This document shows, piece by piece, positions 1 through 11,935 of a stretch of 64,000 nucleotides of DNA; within the stretch, counting starts at the first letter, position 1; each line of letters opens with the position of its first letter. Source of the DNA: Pseudoips prasinana (lineage: Eukaryota > Arthropoda > Insecta > Lepidoptera > Nolidae); contig OX621246.1 in the NCBI GenBank assembly GCA_951640165.1, positions 521,001 through 585,000 of the forward strand. The letters run 5' to 3'. A program made the position numbers and the translations under genes. A model generated the notes under the pieces. It saw nothing but the letters and a program-made list of their open reading frames with translations, searched no databases and was not told where the DNA came from.

Positions 1-390
1 ACTGATGATCGAATGTTCATTACCAATAATTAAAGTTTTTACGAAGTTTCCGTAAATAGATAATAATTTGTTGACATGGTTATAATTACATGAATTAATG
101 ATATGAATACTATGTGACGTAGCGGCTTATAAAACGTGTGTCTGAATCTAAGCCAGAAAACCAAAATTTTGTAATTGAATTTAAATTTGAAAAATAATAC
201 AGTTTTTTTTTTACATTATATGTATTCTGCCAAACTACAGTACAGTTTGTCGGCAGTCTTCTCGCGGGTTGCGTGCCTTCCTTAGACGTATGAATAGTTA
301 TTTAATCAGTCATATCCAACTGAAAACTGAACTGCATATGCACATGGCCCAGGACAAGTTCAAGCCGGCAAGCGGTGTATTAAAACAGCG
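1..390. other. Unassigned AT-rich flank
   Basis: I see no open reading frame, RNA gene or recognisable repeat here. It leads directly into the remains of a LINE, and part of it could be that element's diverged upstream sequence. Confidence 0.4.
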
Positions 391-396
391 CTTTTC

Positions 397-657
397 TTGT
401 CTAACGTACACAAAGATACGTCAGAGGATAATATAGCAGAGTACATCTATTATAAGATAGGCGAAAAAGTTGTTTTAAATAAAATTAAAATGAAATCTGA
501 AAAGGAATACAATGCATTCAGAATGATAGTGTCGGATAATAAATTAGAAATGTACCTCAGTAGCGAGTTATGGCCTGCCGGTGTCACGTGTAGGCCTTTC
601 AGAGCATATATAAACCCTCAGTCGGAAGGAGAAAAAGTTAAGAATATTCACACTTAA
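397..657 (+). pseudogene. LINE ORF1, C-terminal fragment
   Basis: This 86-codon frame has no ATG at its start and looks like the tail of a LINE ORF1 (nucleic-acid-binding) protein. It ends in a 'LWPAGVTCRPF' motif of the kind seen at ORF1 C-termini in LINEs of this group. Its stop codon lies four bases before the ORF2 ATG at 662, which supports the pairing. The N-terminal part is missing, so this is a truncated remnant. Confidence 0.55.
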
Positions 658-661
658 AATA

Positions 662-2144
662 ATGGAAAGCACGACATTCGTTACATTTAACTGTAAAAGT
701 TTAAAAAGGTCCATAGAAGGAATAAGAAGTTTGTATAGTATTGCGGATCTTATTGCCTTACAAGAGACGTGGCTACTCCCGGGCGAACTAACTATCCGGT
801 CGGACATACACAAAGACTTCGGGTGTACAGGAACCTCGGCAGTGGATACTAGTGCTGGTATTCTCAAAGGAAGACCCTTCGGAGGAGTTGCGCTCCTGTG
901 GCGTAAATCAGTGTTCCCGTGTGTGTCAGTGATACCGTGTGATAATCCACGCATAGCGGCAATACGAGTCACGACGCAGGATAGATCGATTATTGCTATC
1001 AGTGTATATATGCCAACGGACTGCGAAGACAACATGCCAGAATTCACGGACTGTTTGAGTGCGGTAAGTGCGATAGTAGACGATACCAGTATAGAGTCGG
1101 TGTTCATTCTTGGCGACTTTAATGCGCACCCAGGCGAGCGCTTTTATACAGAACTTATAGACTTTTGTGTAGAACAAAATTGGACTTGTATAGACACTAA
1201 TACATCGGGTTTAAGTAGTGATACGTTCACATTTGTAAGTGAGGCTCATGGGAGTAGGCGATGGCTGGACCACTGCGTGGTAACCGATGCGGCCTTGCGT
1301 TGTGTAACGGATATTCAAGTAAAATATGATGTTTACTGGTCAGACCATTTGCCTCTGGTACTAACATGTGACCTTAACGTTGTAAGACAAAAAAGTTCGA
1401 TACAATGTCGTACCAATAATAGTATTCAATGGGGGGAAAGAAATGCTGAACAATGTATTATGTATGAAAAGCTATGTCATTTGAAATTAAAAAATATAGA
1501 CCTACCAGCCGAATTAGTGGAATGCTGTGGCACACATTGTAACATCACGTGCCATAAAGACCTGATAGATAATATGTATGTAGACATAGTGAGTATATTG
1601 TCAGTATGCGCCACGGACACGTACGGCCATCATCGAAATAAAAAGAAAAAACCTTTGGCGGGATGGAATAAACATGTGAGGGAGGCTCACATGAATGCCA
1701 GGCTAGAGTTCAGAAATTGGTTATTGAACGGGAAACCATCCGTTGGCCCCATACATAGTGCCATGGTTACATCCCGGAAAATTTTTAAAGGAAAATTAAA
1801 GTGGTGTCAAAATAACCAAGACCGAATAAAAATGGATTTATTGGCAACACATCATGCTAATTCTGATTTCAGTAAGTTTTGGAAGAACACCAACAAACTG
1901 AACCCTCGGCCTGGCGTTCCTGTGAGTATTGACGGGATATCCAAACCTGAAGACATCGCAGAAATCTTTAACACCCATTTCGCTGTAAAATCGCCGCTGG
2001 GACCGCCTAGCCGGGAGTTCGATGCTGAGCCTCATACTGTAAAGGTACCTACTGTGGTGTTAACAAAAGATATTAGAAATATTATAAGGTGTATGGTAAG
2101 AGGGAAATCTCCTGGGTGCGACGGTCTCAGCATCGAACATCTAA
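662..2144 (+). pseudogene. LINE ORF2, endonuclease and N-terminal RT part
   Basis: The frame opens with an exonuclease-endonuclease-phosphatase fold: 'LIALQETWL' near residues 30-38, 'GDFNAHPGE' near 155-163 and 'SDHLPLVLT' near 230. This nuclease nicks target DNA for reverse transcription. It continues into the beginning of the reverse transcriptase ('GKSPGCDGLS'). The frame then runs into the inserted element at 2145 and stops at 2161, so the protein is cut before the catalytic RT core, which resumes after 3036. Confidence 0.85.
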
Positions 2145-2351
2145 GAGCTGGTTCACATTAGGTCAGACCGACAGTTTGCCGTTCACCGACCGCCGGGTGT
2201 TGCTGTTCACACTTGAGGCCGCCGACCCTAATGTGAATATAACTGTCGGTACGGTCGTTTTACTGCCCGGCCTGGGTCGTCACAAAACAGTCTTTCGTAT
2301 AGGATGGATGACGACGACGTTTTCATTGCAATGTGGTATTTAAATAAAATA

Positions 2352-2617
2352 ACCATTGACAATATGTAGTAAAAATATTAGACTTAAACTAGATAACTAA
2401 ACATAATCTCTTGATAATAACTTGATACGAGCTAGCTAAATATCAATGCTATAATAAAATAAATTTTATAAATGTTTTCATACAATGTGTACCTAAATAT
2501 CTATGTTACTAGAAATAATAATGTATACAACTATATTACTACAAACATGTTCTGACTATTTACAAGCGCTTTTTTAAAGTCTATGTGAATAAAAACCTCT
2601 TTTATTTTATTTTATTA
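2352..2617 (+). repeat. Dispersed repeat nested in the Harbinger-like element (copy 1)
   Basis: About 265 bp ending in a (TTTTA)n tract closely match 13033-13314, in the same orientation, with small indels. Being inside the inverted-repeat element, it either forms that family's internal core or is a separate nested insertion. The A/T-rich simple tail suggests retroposition. It has no coding capacity. Confidence 0.7.
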
Positions 2618-2738
2618 AAAGGCAGAAAAAAAGAAACAGGAAATATTGGGTGCATTCAATAATTGCCGAGCGAAATGAAGTTGGAACTTTTCATACTTTA
2701 ATAAGCGAATTAAGAAATGACGAGCTAAAGTTTTATAA

Positions 2739-2771
2739 GAAGGAATAGACATTAAGAATGTCTATTCCTTC
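2739..2771. repeat. Perfect 15-bp inverted repeat, 3-nt loop
   Basis: Arms 2739-2753 and 2757-2771 are exact reverse complements (gaaggaatagacatt). It lies inside the Harbinger-like element. Confidence 0.85.
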
Positions 2772-3039
2772 CTTTGATGACTTAATCGCAAAAGATCATT
2801 TCCATCGCCGCTGCTTCGCGCCGACAAATGTGAACGGCGCCATATTTCCTAGTACGCCAATATTATGTCCGATCCCAGAGAAATCGTGGCTGGACGTACG
2901 GTAAAAGTATCGGCTCCGACAGTTTCGTCGGGTCGCCCTAATGTGAACGGCGCTATTGACATACATACGCCAATATGGAATCGACACGTTTGTCGGGCCG
3001 GTAAAACTGTCGGTCCGACCTAATGTGAACCAGCTCTAA

Positions 3040-4348
3040 GGTATGCAGGTTCGCACTTACCTCGTGTCCTTGCCCTGCTTTTCAACTTATGTTTATGCCA
3101 CTCTTATCTACCAGCTGACATGTTGCGGGCACTGGTAGTACCGGTGATAAAGAGCAAAACGGGAGATGTCTCAGATAGGTGTAATTACAGGCCTATTTCG
3201 CTTGCCACCATCGTGGCTAAGGTACTTGACAGCGTGCTCAGCTCACATCTTAATAGGCATATCCAGCTTCATGACGCTCAGTTCGGCTTTCGTTCAGGAC
3301 TGTCCACAGAAACCGCCATTTTGAGTTTGAAGCATGCTGTCAGGTACTATACGGACAGGAAAACACCGATTTATGCGTGTTTTTTAGACCTATCCAAAGC
3401 TTTCGACCTAGTTTCGTTTGACTTGCTCTGGGAAAAGCTTAAAAAGACATCGGTACCGCCAGAGCTCGTAACTCTACTGAAGTACTGGTATTTAAATCAA
3501 GAGAGTCGTGTGCGTTGGGCGGGAACACTGTCAGAATCGTGCAGGATGGAATGTGGGGTGCGGCAGGGGGGGTGACCTCGCCTTTACTGTTCGGTTTGTA
3601 CGTAAATTTGCTGATTGAGGAACTGAGCAGTACACATGTAGGCTGTTTCATTGATAATGTATGTTTTAATAATGTAAGTTTCGCCGATGATATGGTACTG
3701 CTCGCTCCCTCTGTCAGCGCTCTCCGTAAGCTGCTTAGCGTGTGTGAAGCTTACGCTACGTCACATGGCCTAATTTACAATAGTAAAAAGTCCGTGTACA
3801 TGGTCTTTAAGTCTGGTACCAAACAGCCCCATCATGTACCACCCATATGCCTTAATGGGATAGCTCTAGAACGAGTAAACCATTTTAAATACCTGGGCCA
3901 TTTGGTAACAGAAGATTTAAATGACAGTTTGGACATGGAGAGGGAACGTAGAGCATTATCGGTCAGGGCTAATATGCTAGTTCGTAGATTCTCACGATGT
4001 ACAGACGCAATTAAAGTGATGCTATTTAAAGCATATTGCACCTCGTTATACACGGGGGCTCTGTGGATTAGATATACCCAAAAGTCCTATAATGCTCTAC
4101 GGATCCAATATAATAACGCATTTAGGGCCATGTTGCGGTTGCCAAAGTTCTGCAGCGCGTCGCTGATGTTTGCGGAGGCGCATACTGACAGTTTTGACGC
4201 ACTACTGCGGAAAAAAGTTGTATCACTACTACACAGGCTACGCAATAGTCAAAATGAACTGCTGCGCTCCATAGCAGCTCGTTTTGACAGCCCAATTGTG
4301 TGGGTAATGGTCCAAAAGATCAAATCTGTTCTAGATATTAAGTACTAA
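3040..4348 (+). pseudogene. LINE ORF2, reverse transcriptase part, frameshifted
   Basis: After the inserted element the frame resumes with RT motifs: 'NYRPISL', 'FLDLSKAFD', 'GVRQGG' and, after a frame change, 'SFADDMVLL', the FADD catalytic motif. The break falls in a run of seven G at 3566-3572, where eight would keep frame; downstream RT runs to 4348 uninterrupted. The protein would copy LINE RNA at the nicked site. Apart from the insertion and the single-base loss, the RT region looks little decayed. Confidence 0.87.
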
Positions 4349-4514
4349 CATAGGCTAATGTAATTGTAACTAACAGGATTTTTATATTATTTTATTTGAT
4401 TTTATATTGATACTAACATAGAATAAGTGTATTGTTACTAACAAAATGGTCCCTTTGTTGGACTGAAATAAAATGATTAATAATAATAATAATAATAACA
4501 GCTATATAAATAAA

Positions 4515-4561
4515 TAAATAGGATCTCTTATGGTACTACATACCATAAGAGATCCTATTTA
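4515..4561. repeat. Perfect 21-bp inverted repeat, 5-nt loop
   Basis: Arms 4515-4535 and 4541-4561 are exact reverse complements around ctaca. It lies just past the LINE tail. The arms show no resemblance to the LINE. Confidence 0.88.
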
Positions 4562-4871
4562 TCTTTTTAGCACGGAAATTTAAAAAGAAAAACAATCAAG
4601 CATACCCCATTTCCTTGATGCTTCTAAAAAAAACGCTTTTGTTTATGAGGAGGAAATAGAAGAAATCTCGACTGTCTAGATTTTAGTACCTATTGTTTTC
4701 TTTTTCCCACGTATGCGTGGTGAGCGAGACAGTCTCAGCAGTGCCCCCGAGTCCATGTAATACTAACTAAAGTTAATATCGATAAGTAGTAACATACTGA
4801 GGGAAAATAAGCGACACGTCAACACCGGCGCACATAACTGGTGCGTTTTAGTAGGTCGATAGTTCTACGTA

Positions 4872-4983
4872 TGTAATGTCGGCCAAAGTACGTCCACTGC
4901 TGGACAATAGCCTTCACAAAGAATGGGGGATATGTCATGATCTTGGCAGATCTCGCTTGGCAGACGGGTTGGCGATCGCAGTT
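4872..4983 (+). repeat. Lepidopteran dispersed repeat fragment ('cgtccactgctggaca')
   Basis: The phrase 'cgtccactgctggacaatag' followed by 'gcttggcagacgggttgg' matches a repeat common in moth and butterfly genomes. A related piece is at 14092-14225. It is degenerate and non-coding here. Confidence 0.6.
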
Positions 4984-5685
4984 TGAGGGTCATAGTTCAC
5001 AGAAAAACGCTGCTGCCCGTTCTCTGGTAGATATACCCTCGGACAATTTCTACGCTCCCCACGGGATGACATGGGGTGATGATATTCTGTGCCGTCACCA
5101 TACAGCACTCTGTTCTTTTTATACGAGCGAAATCTAAATTTAATCATATTTAACACGCGTGTCGTGAGCGACGGATGGGCACGCCTCGCGTGTCGCGCGC
5201 TCGTTACCGCACGTGCGCCCCGCGCGCATTTCTTCGCGAACACCTCAGTTATCACAGTTTAATGTATAACTAATTTTTACTATTCCACTAAGTTCCGACT
5301 GTAAATATCTGCCGAAATCATGTATCATTACTATGTTAACGATAATACTTGACTAATAGTGGCAAAAGCTACACAGCAATGTCAGAGTCTAATTAAAGAT
5401 CAATAAAATATAAGTGAAGTGTGTATTACTGCGGGAAACACATGTCGAGTTATGTGCTGTGATCACTGAAGCGCGCGCGCCCACTCGAGGTAAAGACATC
5501 AACGCGCTCGATGAGCCCTCAACAATGCACAACATATCAGGTGATAAATTAGTTCAATCAGGTTTATTAGCTATATTAAATGTACAAATTACCTTACTTT
5601 ATCGTATGGACAGTAGTTACCTTGGTGTCAGAGTTGTTCAAGCCACTCAGTAGTCCTTTGACACAGCTTAACGATTGTTTTCAAA
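4984..5685. other. Unassigned intergenic stretch
   Basis: Open frames at 4937-5137 and 5414-5653 are short and lack recognisable motifs. The antisense frame at 4935-5255 is Arg-rich and looks like base-composition noise. Nothing else is supportable. Confidence 0.4.
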
Positions 5686-5689
5686 CGGC

Positions 5690-5900
5690 TATAACTGTGA
5701 CCGACAGACAGGTCGAGGGTTTGATCCCCACCCAAATACAAATCTGTGCGCGATAAGCACGATTATTTGTTCTGGTCTGGGTATAATTTATCTAAAATAT
5801 TTATGTATTTAGAAATATATATTATAAATAAAAATATGTTAGTTTATCTGCCTACTTTCGGATCAGATGGCAGTGTGCCAAGTGGGCAATGTTAGTTGTG
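5690..5900 (+). mobile_element. tRNA-derived SINE, degenerate
   Basis: A B-box-like stretch (ggtcgagggtttgatcccc) is followed by 'acccaaatacaaatctgtgcg', 'gattatttgttctggtctgggt' and a tail with 'ggatcagatggca', which matches the SINE pattern seen at 10941 and 30384. The A box is poorly preserved. Confidence 0.6.
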
Positions 5901-5909
5901 GCAATCGTA

Positions 5910-7235
5910 AGTTATCGTAAAAGTAAATAAAAAGTTTAAAGTAAATAAAAAATAGCTAAAAGCTTCCCATAGTGGTGTTGCCAACTTAACATACACATGT
6001 ATGAGTTAAATACTAAGAACCCATCCAGGTGCGACTTGGACACGGAGCGTGGGACGTGGGACGCTTCGTCCAAACGAACATCCATCAAACCAGAATCATC
6101 ATCTTTCTTGTGTTTTTAATTTAATTAAATTTTTATTATTTGTAACTATAGCCGCCATCTCATTCTATGAAAATTTTACTCTACCTATTACGGTTCGTGA
6201 GATCTAGCCCGCTGACAGTATGATGGACTTAGCTTAGCTTAGTAATATTGTTCCGTCGGCACCTTTTGTCTATGAAACCCAAAAATTTAAGTACGTCTGC
6301 CGTGATCACATTCATAGCTCAGGACTTTTGCACATTACGTTTTTTAAGCGCGCTGTTGACGCGTGTGATGATCGGTGATATTTGATGTCGATGGAATGGT
6401 GGCAATTGCTGTTTATTTTTACTACGTCAGCTTGCCCCAATAATTCGTATCTGTTATTTGTCTATTACGTATACATAATTATCATATCGGTGGTCCTATC
6501 CGTTTTTTAATATGACCCTTTAATAGTCATCGGCTAAAAGCTTTTATAGTGCATAACAGTTTTATATATTATTCACTGTTTTTCAGGATATCTGGTGTTA
6601 ACTGTTTCTCAAACGTTCTATTTTTGCTCATAGCGATTCTGAACAAGCAATTAGGACTGTGACCATTAATTACCTAAACACATCCAACAAACACATTGGT
6701 ATACATATAATTAATCCTAATTACGATCCCCAGTCAGTCATTAGATTTATGATTTTCTTGATTTAACTTAAGATTTACGCTTTGCGTTGCGTAAAATGCT
6801 ATAAGACTGTAAGTATGTAGTTTGGCAGTTCTTATCAATATGGCCCTTCACATGCAACTGTAAACGTACCAGTCGGCATGTTTCTAGCAATAAAACCTCC
6901 GTGAGGGCGTTAGTAAGGGAATTATGCATGAGATCTGGCGCCGCGGGTATTGCTCGAAGAAAGAGAGTTGTGGTAGAGTAACCACCCCGGTTTGCTATAT
7001 GGTGAGATTCCAGTTATGAGCTTTTTAATGTAGTAAGTTATAGTTACAAATATGTTTAGATACGCTGCGCCGGTACTGAGAGCATCCTATTCACATAATA
7101 TACAAAAACAGTGAATTAGTAAGTGGCTGGACTGGCTGGGCTGGAAGCAAACCATGCGGTGGCAGAGAGCGGTGCGCACCGCCCGTGGCGCGCTCTGCGA
7201 TCTCGCTTTTTGATAATAATTATAAAAATTCAATA
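5910..7235. other. Unassigned intergenic stretch
   Basis: No long frame, RNA gene or matched repeat is visible. A GC-rich block at about 7135-7200 (gcgcaccgcccgtggcgcgc) stands out against the AT-rich surroundings, but nothing shows its role. Confidence 0.35.
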
Positions 7236-7239
7236 TTAT

Positions 7240-7520
7240 TATTATGACGGACTTTGTGTGTAGAGCGTTGGTCGCACTTTAATGCTTCCATTAGATCCTA
7301 TTCACCCCAACTGAGTTGATCCTGAGAAACAAACTCAAGTGGATCATCTAGTACCGGTTGCAACACGGCCCAGTTGAGACAGCCCGGAGAAACATACTCA
7401 AATGAGATTTGGTCCACTTAAAGCAATTATTTAGTAGTCAAATACTATATCGGCTCAATTAGTTGTCTTTATATGTCTTATTTTAGATTAACTTATATCT
7501 TTGGAAAGAAAAAGAAAACA
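7240..7520 (+). repeat. Dispersed element, copy 1 of an inverted pair
   Basis: This stretch matches the reverse complement of 12718-13018 over about 280 bp. Shared blocks include 'attattatgacggac', 'caccccaactgag', 'cacggcccagttgagac', 'cgaaacatactca' and 'gagatttggtccactta'. The copies are diverged but clearly homologous. No coding frame or end structure could be defined. Confidence 0.75.
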
Positions 7521-7904
7521 AGTAGGTACCTATAAATACCTATAACCTACTTCACTCATTTTAGCATCATAAGTCGAGTAGTAATCATAAGATTTCATGT
7601 TGAGTTAGTAAGAGAATGAGATCCTACTTATATATTCCTTAGAACAAATGACCGTTCGCTTATACATATATATTAAGATATATAACTACTATTATGTCAG
7701 TCTACTCATGAAACTAAATACACAAGTTGTTCCGTTTTATGGCTAGAATTATTTCCTTAAATCTATTAGTATTAAATGGATCTATTAGTATTTTAGTATG
7801 AAAACGAAAACTTAGAACATTATTTTGACTTTCGACAAAACGAAGAAAAGAAAGAAAAAAAAGAAAGAGAAGAAAAAAACGATGTAGTGAAAATATACTA
7901 GTCT

Positions 7905-8060
7905 AGCACTGTTTCGCCTGATAGTCACATTCGTCAATGAGAATTTGATGCATTTGGTTTTCTCTGCATTCAACAAAAGATTATTTGCCAAATAGACCCA
8001 TGAGCACTGCAACTCCTGTAAGCCAGGATCAACAGTGGCACACAATGAAATGACACTGAG
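7905..8060 (-). pseudogene. LINE reverse transcriptase scrap
   Basis: On the minus strand a short frame reads 'LLLNAEKTKCIKFS', matching the conserved LN-x-x-KTK-C segment of LINE reverse transcriptases after the catalytic core. The frame soon degrades into low complexity. It is too short to assign to a clade. Confidence 0.55.
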
Positions 8061-8289
8061 CGGTGAGGCTCAGGCAATCCCGGGGATTGGCTTTAACTGT
8101 CTTGGATCCCGCAACGAATTTAATCAGAAAGAAAAAAGGAGGAGTTAGAAAATGAATTGTTCCACTTCCCTCCAGAGCAAAGCGGGAGACAGAATGATGT
8201 AAAGAGGCTAAAGCTTCATAAAACGAGAGAATTGCAACTAGAGAAGCCAGCTGCAAAAGTACCAAGGATCAATTTAAGGGTCCTAAGTG

Positions 8290-9363
8290 AGCTGTTATAT
8301 TTGATTCCAATAGTAGGTATGGCAAAAACGCTTAAACGCACGGAATTTGTTCCTTGTTGCTACAAGATCCGTATAATAAACTACTCCAGATATTGGTTGC
8401 AAACTCTTTAACATAATATCACGCTGATTTTGCCAGAGATCACACTCCCAAAGGATGTGGTGAGCAGTTTGTTCATATTCGTTACTGGAAGTTGAGCAAA
8501 GACAGATTGGTGAAGTGCCTGAGTTCTATTTTCTAGGTAAGAAGAAAACCATCGGAGAAGATCTCCATTTATGCCATTTCTCAATCATTTCATTTTTAGG
8601 ATGTTGTGATCTATATATAGATAGATCAATACTTAAATACATAGAAAACATCCAAGACTCAGAAACAAATATTTGTGCACATCACACAAATATTTGCACT
8701 TACCGGGATTCGAACCCAGGACCACCAGCTTCGTAGGCAGGGGCACTACCAACTAGGCTACGGTGACCGTCATTTAACCGTTCGCGTACGTCCGGAAAGA
8801 ACTGGTGCAGATGGCGACCCTTGGTTGAGCTATTCCATCTACATTGCCATTCATTTAGTAGTTCGTCATTTAAGTTACCTATCGGCATAAATAGCCTGGT
8901 TATTTGAGTACGTTGAAAAATAAATTTAAATTTTCGTGCGTAGAATAATACATTGCTGCTCGTCTTTGAACCTCAAGATCAACCGGAAGTACACCCGCTA
9001 GTACAGGCAGGGCCTCTGTGCTTACTGTTCTATAGGCTTTACACAAAAATATCAACGCCAACCTTTGGCTTTGTAGTAATTTTCGGCGAGCCCTATCAGC
9101 CCACACAGGCGAGCCGTAGCATATACACTCAAGATAGGTTGCCCCGTAAATTATTTTAAGAGTATTAAAAGACCGTCTCACTTTATTAAGGATACTGAAC
9201 TTCTTAGCAGAGGCCTTAGTTTTAGACTCGGTGGATCGACCGAAATTCAGGTCCCAAGATATATTGAGACCCAATAACTCTAGGTGACTGGATATGGGTA
9301 CAGACACATCACGAAATGTGGGAGTCTTCGTGGCGGAAAAAAGACATGCCTGTGTGTTTTCGT
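8290..9363 (-). pseudogene. R1-like LINE, C-terminal RT and RNase-H-like region, split by a SINE
   Basis: Reading the minus strand from 9363 down, the frame contains 'AYRTVSTEALPVLAGVLP' and 'KGRHLHQFFPDVRERL', typical of the C-terminal half of R1-clade ORF2. After the SINE at 8605-8776 the same protein continues with 'HILWECDLWQNQRD', the RNase-H-like tail. Only the last part of ORF2 remains, with no RT active site. The SINE insertion postdates it. Confidence 0.78.
8605..8776 (-). mobile_element. tRNA-derived SINE (copy A)
   Basis: The minus strand carries a tRNA-like head: A-box region 'ggctacggtgaccg' (complement) and B box 'gggattcgaaccc'. The sequence nearly matches 48868-49037, also on the minus strand. 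It separates the two parts of the R1-like protein frame. Confidence 0.8.
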
Positions 9364-10940
9364 TATAATGTGTATGACTGATTCAATTTTTTTCACTGAA
9401 AAATTTGGGCACAATTTGTTTTGTAGATTGTTTTAAAAAGATTTCTCGACGACGAAAAATTGTGAAATTGGAAGGGATTTTTTGTATTAGGTTCTCCGAG
9501 GATCTCAAGTATCTAGATTATCTTAAATAATTGAAATTATAATGTGTGTTACACGAGTTCTCGCTTGTTTGTGAACCGATATCCTTCGACGGGAAATGCT
9601 ATCGGTGCGGTCCCCGTTCGGTGACGTAATGAAATATCAGACTGTCTCTTTAAATGATTACTATTGAAGCTTTTTATAAACCGTTCCATTTTCCTACATC
9701 TAACGCCTGATCACTAGACATGTGATATATATGATCACTATATACGAAGAAGATACTGTAAATGGACGATATTTATGTCATTGAAGAAATTAAAATGTGA
9801 TATTAATTATTTTTGTGAGTTTAAAATTGAAATATTTATAAATACAAAAAGAAAATGCCTTGTATTTCATTGAAACATTCAATTAACGGTTGAATTATTA
9901 TTTCGTCGCTGAAAATCAAATATTTTAGAAAGCAAGATTTTTTTAGTTTGCTTGGTGTTTGTATTGATCAACACATTAGTCAAAATTCTAATCTGACTTA
10001 TTACTTTTTGATATTCTTGCCCATGCACAATATGTAGTGCCCCCGGGTGTTAATTTTCATTTAATCTCGAGATTCCAAAACAGATATTTTTTGTACGGCG
10101 CCATAATACAAGTTGGTTGTTCCATTTGTGTACATGTGAAGTGTGTCAGTGATGGTGTGTCCGGCCGGTGGCACGTTCTCGTTAGTTCCCGATCCGGTAG
10201 CGCGGCCGATACCAGACATCAGTTTTACGAATTGCGAATAACAAAAAGCGGAATTTCCAACACGCAGTAGTTATGACGGCCGGTGGGGCCCGCGCCTGCG
10301 CTCTGCCGGCGGAACGCGGCGGCTACCGGCGGACTAGCACACAACCTGTGTTAACACCCAGGCGTTGTAAAGCCTTCGATACTGAGTAACTCAGCGTACT
10401 TTCGGTAGAGGACGCTACCAGTCACTTTATTATACTGGAATATAAAATACTTCATGGTGATGGCCCCAACAGAGTTAATTAGTGTAAATGCTTTAATGAT
10501 GTACTGTTCGTTTAAGCTTTCGGCCCACGTGTTGGCGAGCGGTTATCGTGGCCTATGGTGTTTGCCAAACACGTGGCATCATTTACCCGTAGCCGACCCT
10601 TTCCTAATAAGCTCAGGTACCCTTACTTATATGTATTTCAAAATCACAATTTTAATACAATAATGCCACTACCTTTAGTATATTGCTCAGCAAATATAAT
10701 AACATAATAATACAAGCTGCTCAGCAAATAAAAGCTACGCTTTGCCTGGTTTAGATGCTACTACCGTCTAGCGCTTCCCAGGAGTCATGTGTACTGTCCG
10801 CATTACACATTACACATTTTCATGCCCTAGTAAATAAGTTGCTTTGACCAGCCCATATGAACCCATAATATTGTGACCTACATTGATTTGTAAATAAAGT
10901 ATCTGAATCTGAATCTTTGTATAATATCTGATATATATTT
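9364..10940. other. Unassigned intergenic stretch with one GC-rich island
   Basis: No feature is supportable. The block at about 10270-10335 is strongly GC-rich (ggcccgcgcctgcgctctgc) inside AT-rich DNA and could be a relic promoter or repeat. The frames at 10037-10270 and 10454-10663 show no domain. Confidence 0.35.
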
Positions 10941-11090
10941 GGCTGGCCTGTTGGTCTAGTGGTAAGTGACCCTGACTGCTAAGCCAGGGGTCGTGGGTTC
11001 GATGCCCACCCAGGACAACTCTAAGTGCTGAACATGATTATTTGTATTATGTAGATATTGATTTTATTTATTTATAAGTCAATTACTTAA
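10941..11090 (+). mobile_element. tRNA-derived SINE with clear A and B boxes
   Basis: A box 'tggtctagtggtaagtg' and B box 'gggttcgatgccc' have tRNA spacing, followed by 'acatgattatttgtattatg' as in related SINEs. The acceptor arm does not close properly, so this is not a functional tRNA gene. Confidence 0.78.
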
Positions 11091-11414
11091 TATAATTATA
11101 ATATATGTATGTGATATGATTACTCTAACAATGGTTGCAAAAAGGTACAATGCGCTCACTTGTGCTTCAATGTTATTGAACCCAAACAATTGATGCGTAT
11201 GCTATTTAATAACAATTATATCATAATGACTTTGTTGGTTTCAAATTCTTAAACATCATCAATTTTTTTTACATAATCAATATTATAAAACAGTACAATA
11301 CAATTTTATTTCAAAGTTTCTCTGTATCTTCGTAGGACAAGGCTTGGAGAGCATTCTTAAGGGCTTGTTTACAATTATTGTAATTATGAGAATAAATGTC
11401 TACGATTGCATTGA

Positions 11415-11735
11415 CTCTATTGTGTGAAAACTCTATCTTTACGTCTTTTATTAGTAAAATCAGTGCTGTAGGGAAGAGTTGTGTGCTGCTTTAGTACTAT
11501 GCTTATTATGAATAACTGCCTAACCGTCAAAACTTTATAAAGATTTATAGAGTAATTTAGTAGGGAAAATGAAAGGGCAGAAAATCGCCACTTTGAGAAT
11601 CTCTCTTTGAGTTCTCTCAATTGTAAGTAACAAAGTTTTACCTGCACCACCCCATAATATTGATTGACAAAGGGTAAAATATACTTGCTTAATTATTTTT
11701 GAGTCAGTGAGTGAGTTTAAAAACAAAAATCAACT
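11415..11735 (-). pseudogene. LINE ORF2 C-terminal fragment, frameshifted
   Basis: Two overlapping minus frames give 'SILWGGAGKTLLLTIERTQR' and then 'LTVRQLFIISIVLKQHTTLP', a pattern found near the C-terminus of CR1/Jockey-type RT proteins. A frame change near 11535 joins them. No catalytic region remains. Confidence 0.65.
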
Positions 11736-11935
11736 TATGAATTCTATTATTTAAAGTTTCGATATATTGTTTAAATGAAAGATGTTCATTTATTATTGGG
11801 CATTATAATAAATGGTGTCTTAATCTATTAGTAGGTTTAATTTCAGAACACATACATTGGTAACTTCCAGGTGTTCTACAGTTTTAGAAATACACTAGCT
11901 GTGCCCCACAGTTTTACCCGCGTTAAATTTTATAA

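Larger units (their letters stand above)
2145..3036. mobile_element. PIF/Harbinger-like non-autonomous element with TAA target duplication
   Basis: Both ends carry inverted repeats of about 33 bp starting GAGCTGGTTCACATTAGG, with only a few mismatches. The element is flanked by TAA at 2142-2144 and 3037-3039. A 3-bp TWA target duplication is typical of the PIF/Harbinger superfamily. Sub-terminal sequence repeats the motif 'ctaatgtgaa' and GC-rich pieces several times on each side. No transposase frame is present. It sits inside the LINE ORF2, so it is younger than the LINE copy. Confidence 0.78.
391..4498 (+). mobile_element. Non-LTR retrotransposon (LINE), 5'-truncated and interrupted
   Basis: A LINE runs in the + direction. 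It holds the C-terminal end of ORF1, then ORF2 with an AP-endonuclease-type domain and a reverse transcriptase, and it ends in an (AAT)n tail near 4480-4498. ORF2 is split by an 892-bp inverted-repeat element at 2145-3036. Removing that element and one TAA copy brings the two ORF2 halves back together in frame. ORF1 and ORF2 are two bases apart, as in several LINE clades with two ORFs. The clade is uncertain; CR1/Jockey-like groups fit the motifs. No target duplication could be identified. Confidence 0.88.

Noticed and set aside
568..1107. 179-codon minus frame opposite LINE ORF2
   Set aside because: Shadow of the endonuclease frame, no motif of its own.
5161..5240. GC-rich segment as a promoter
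   Set aside because: No adjacent gene, and the sequence borders repeat debris; nothing supports promoter function.
10941..11015. Candidate tRNA gene (A and B boxes, Ser-like anticodon arm)
   Set aside because: The acceptor stem does not pair and the sequence continues into a SINE body, so it is a tRNA-derived SINE.
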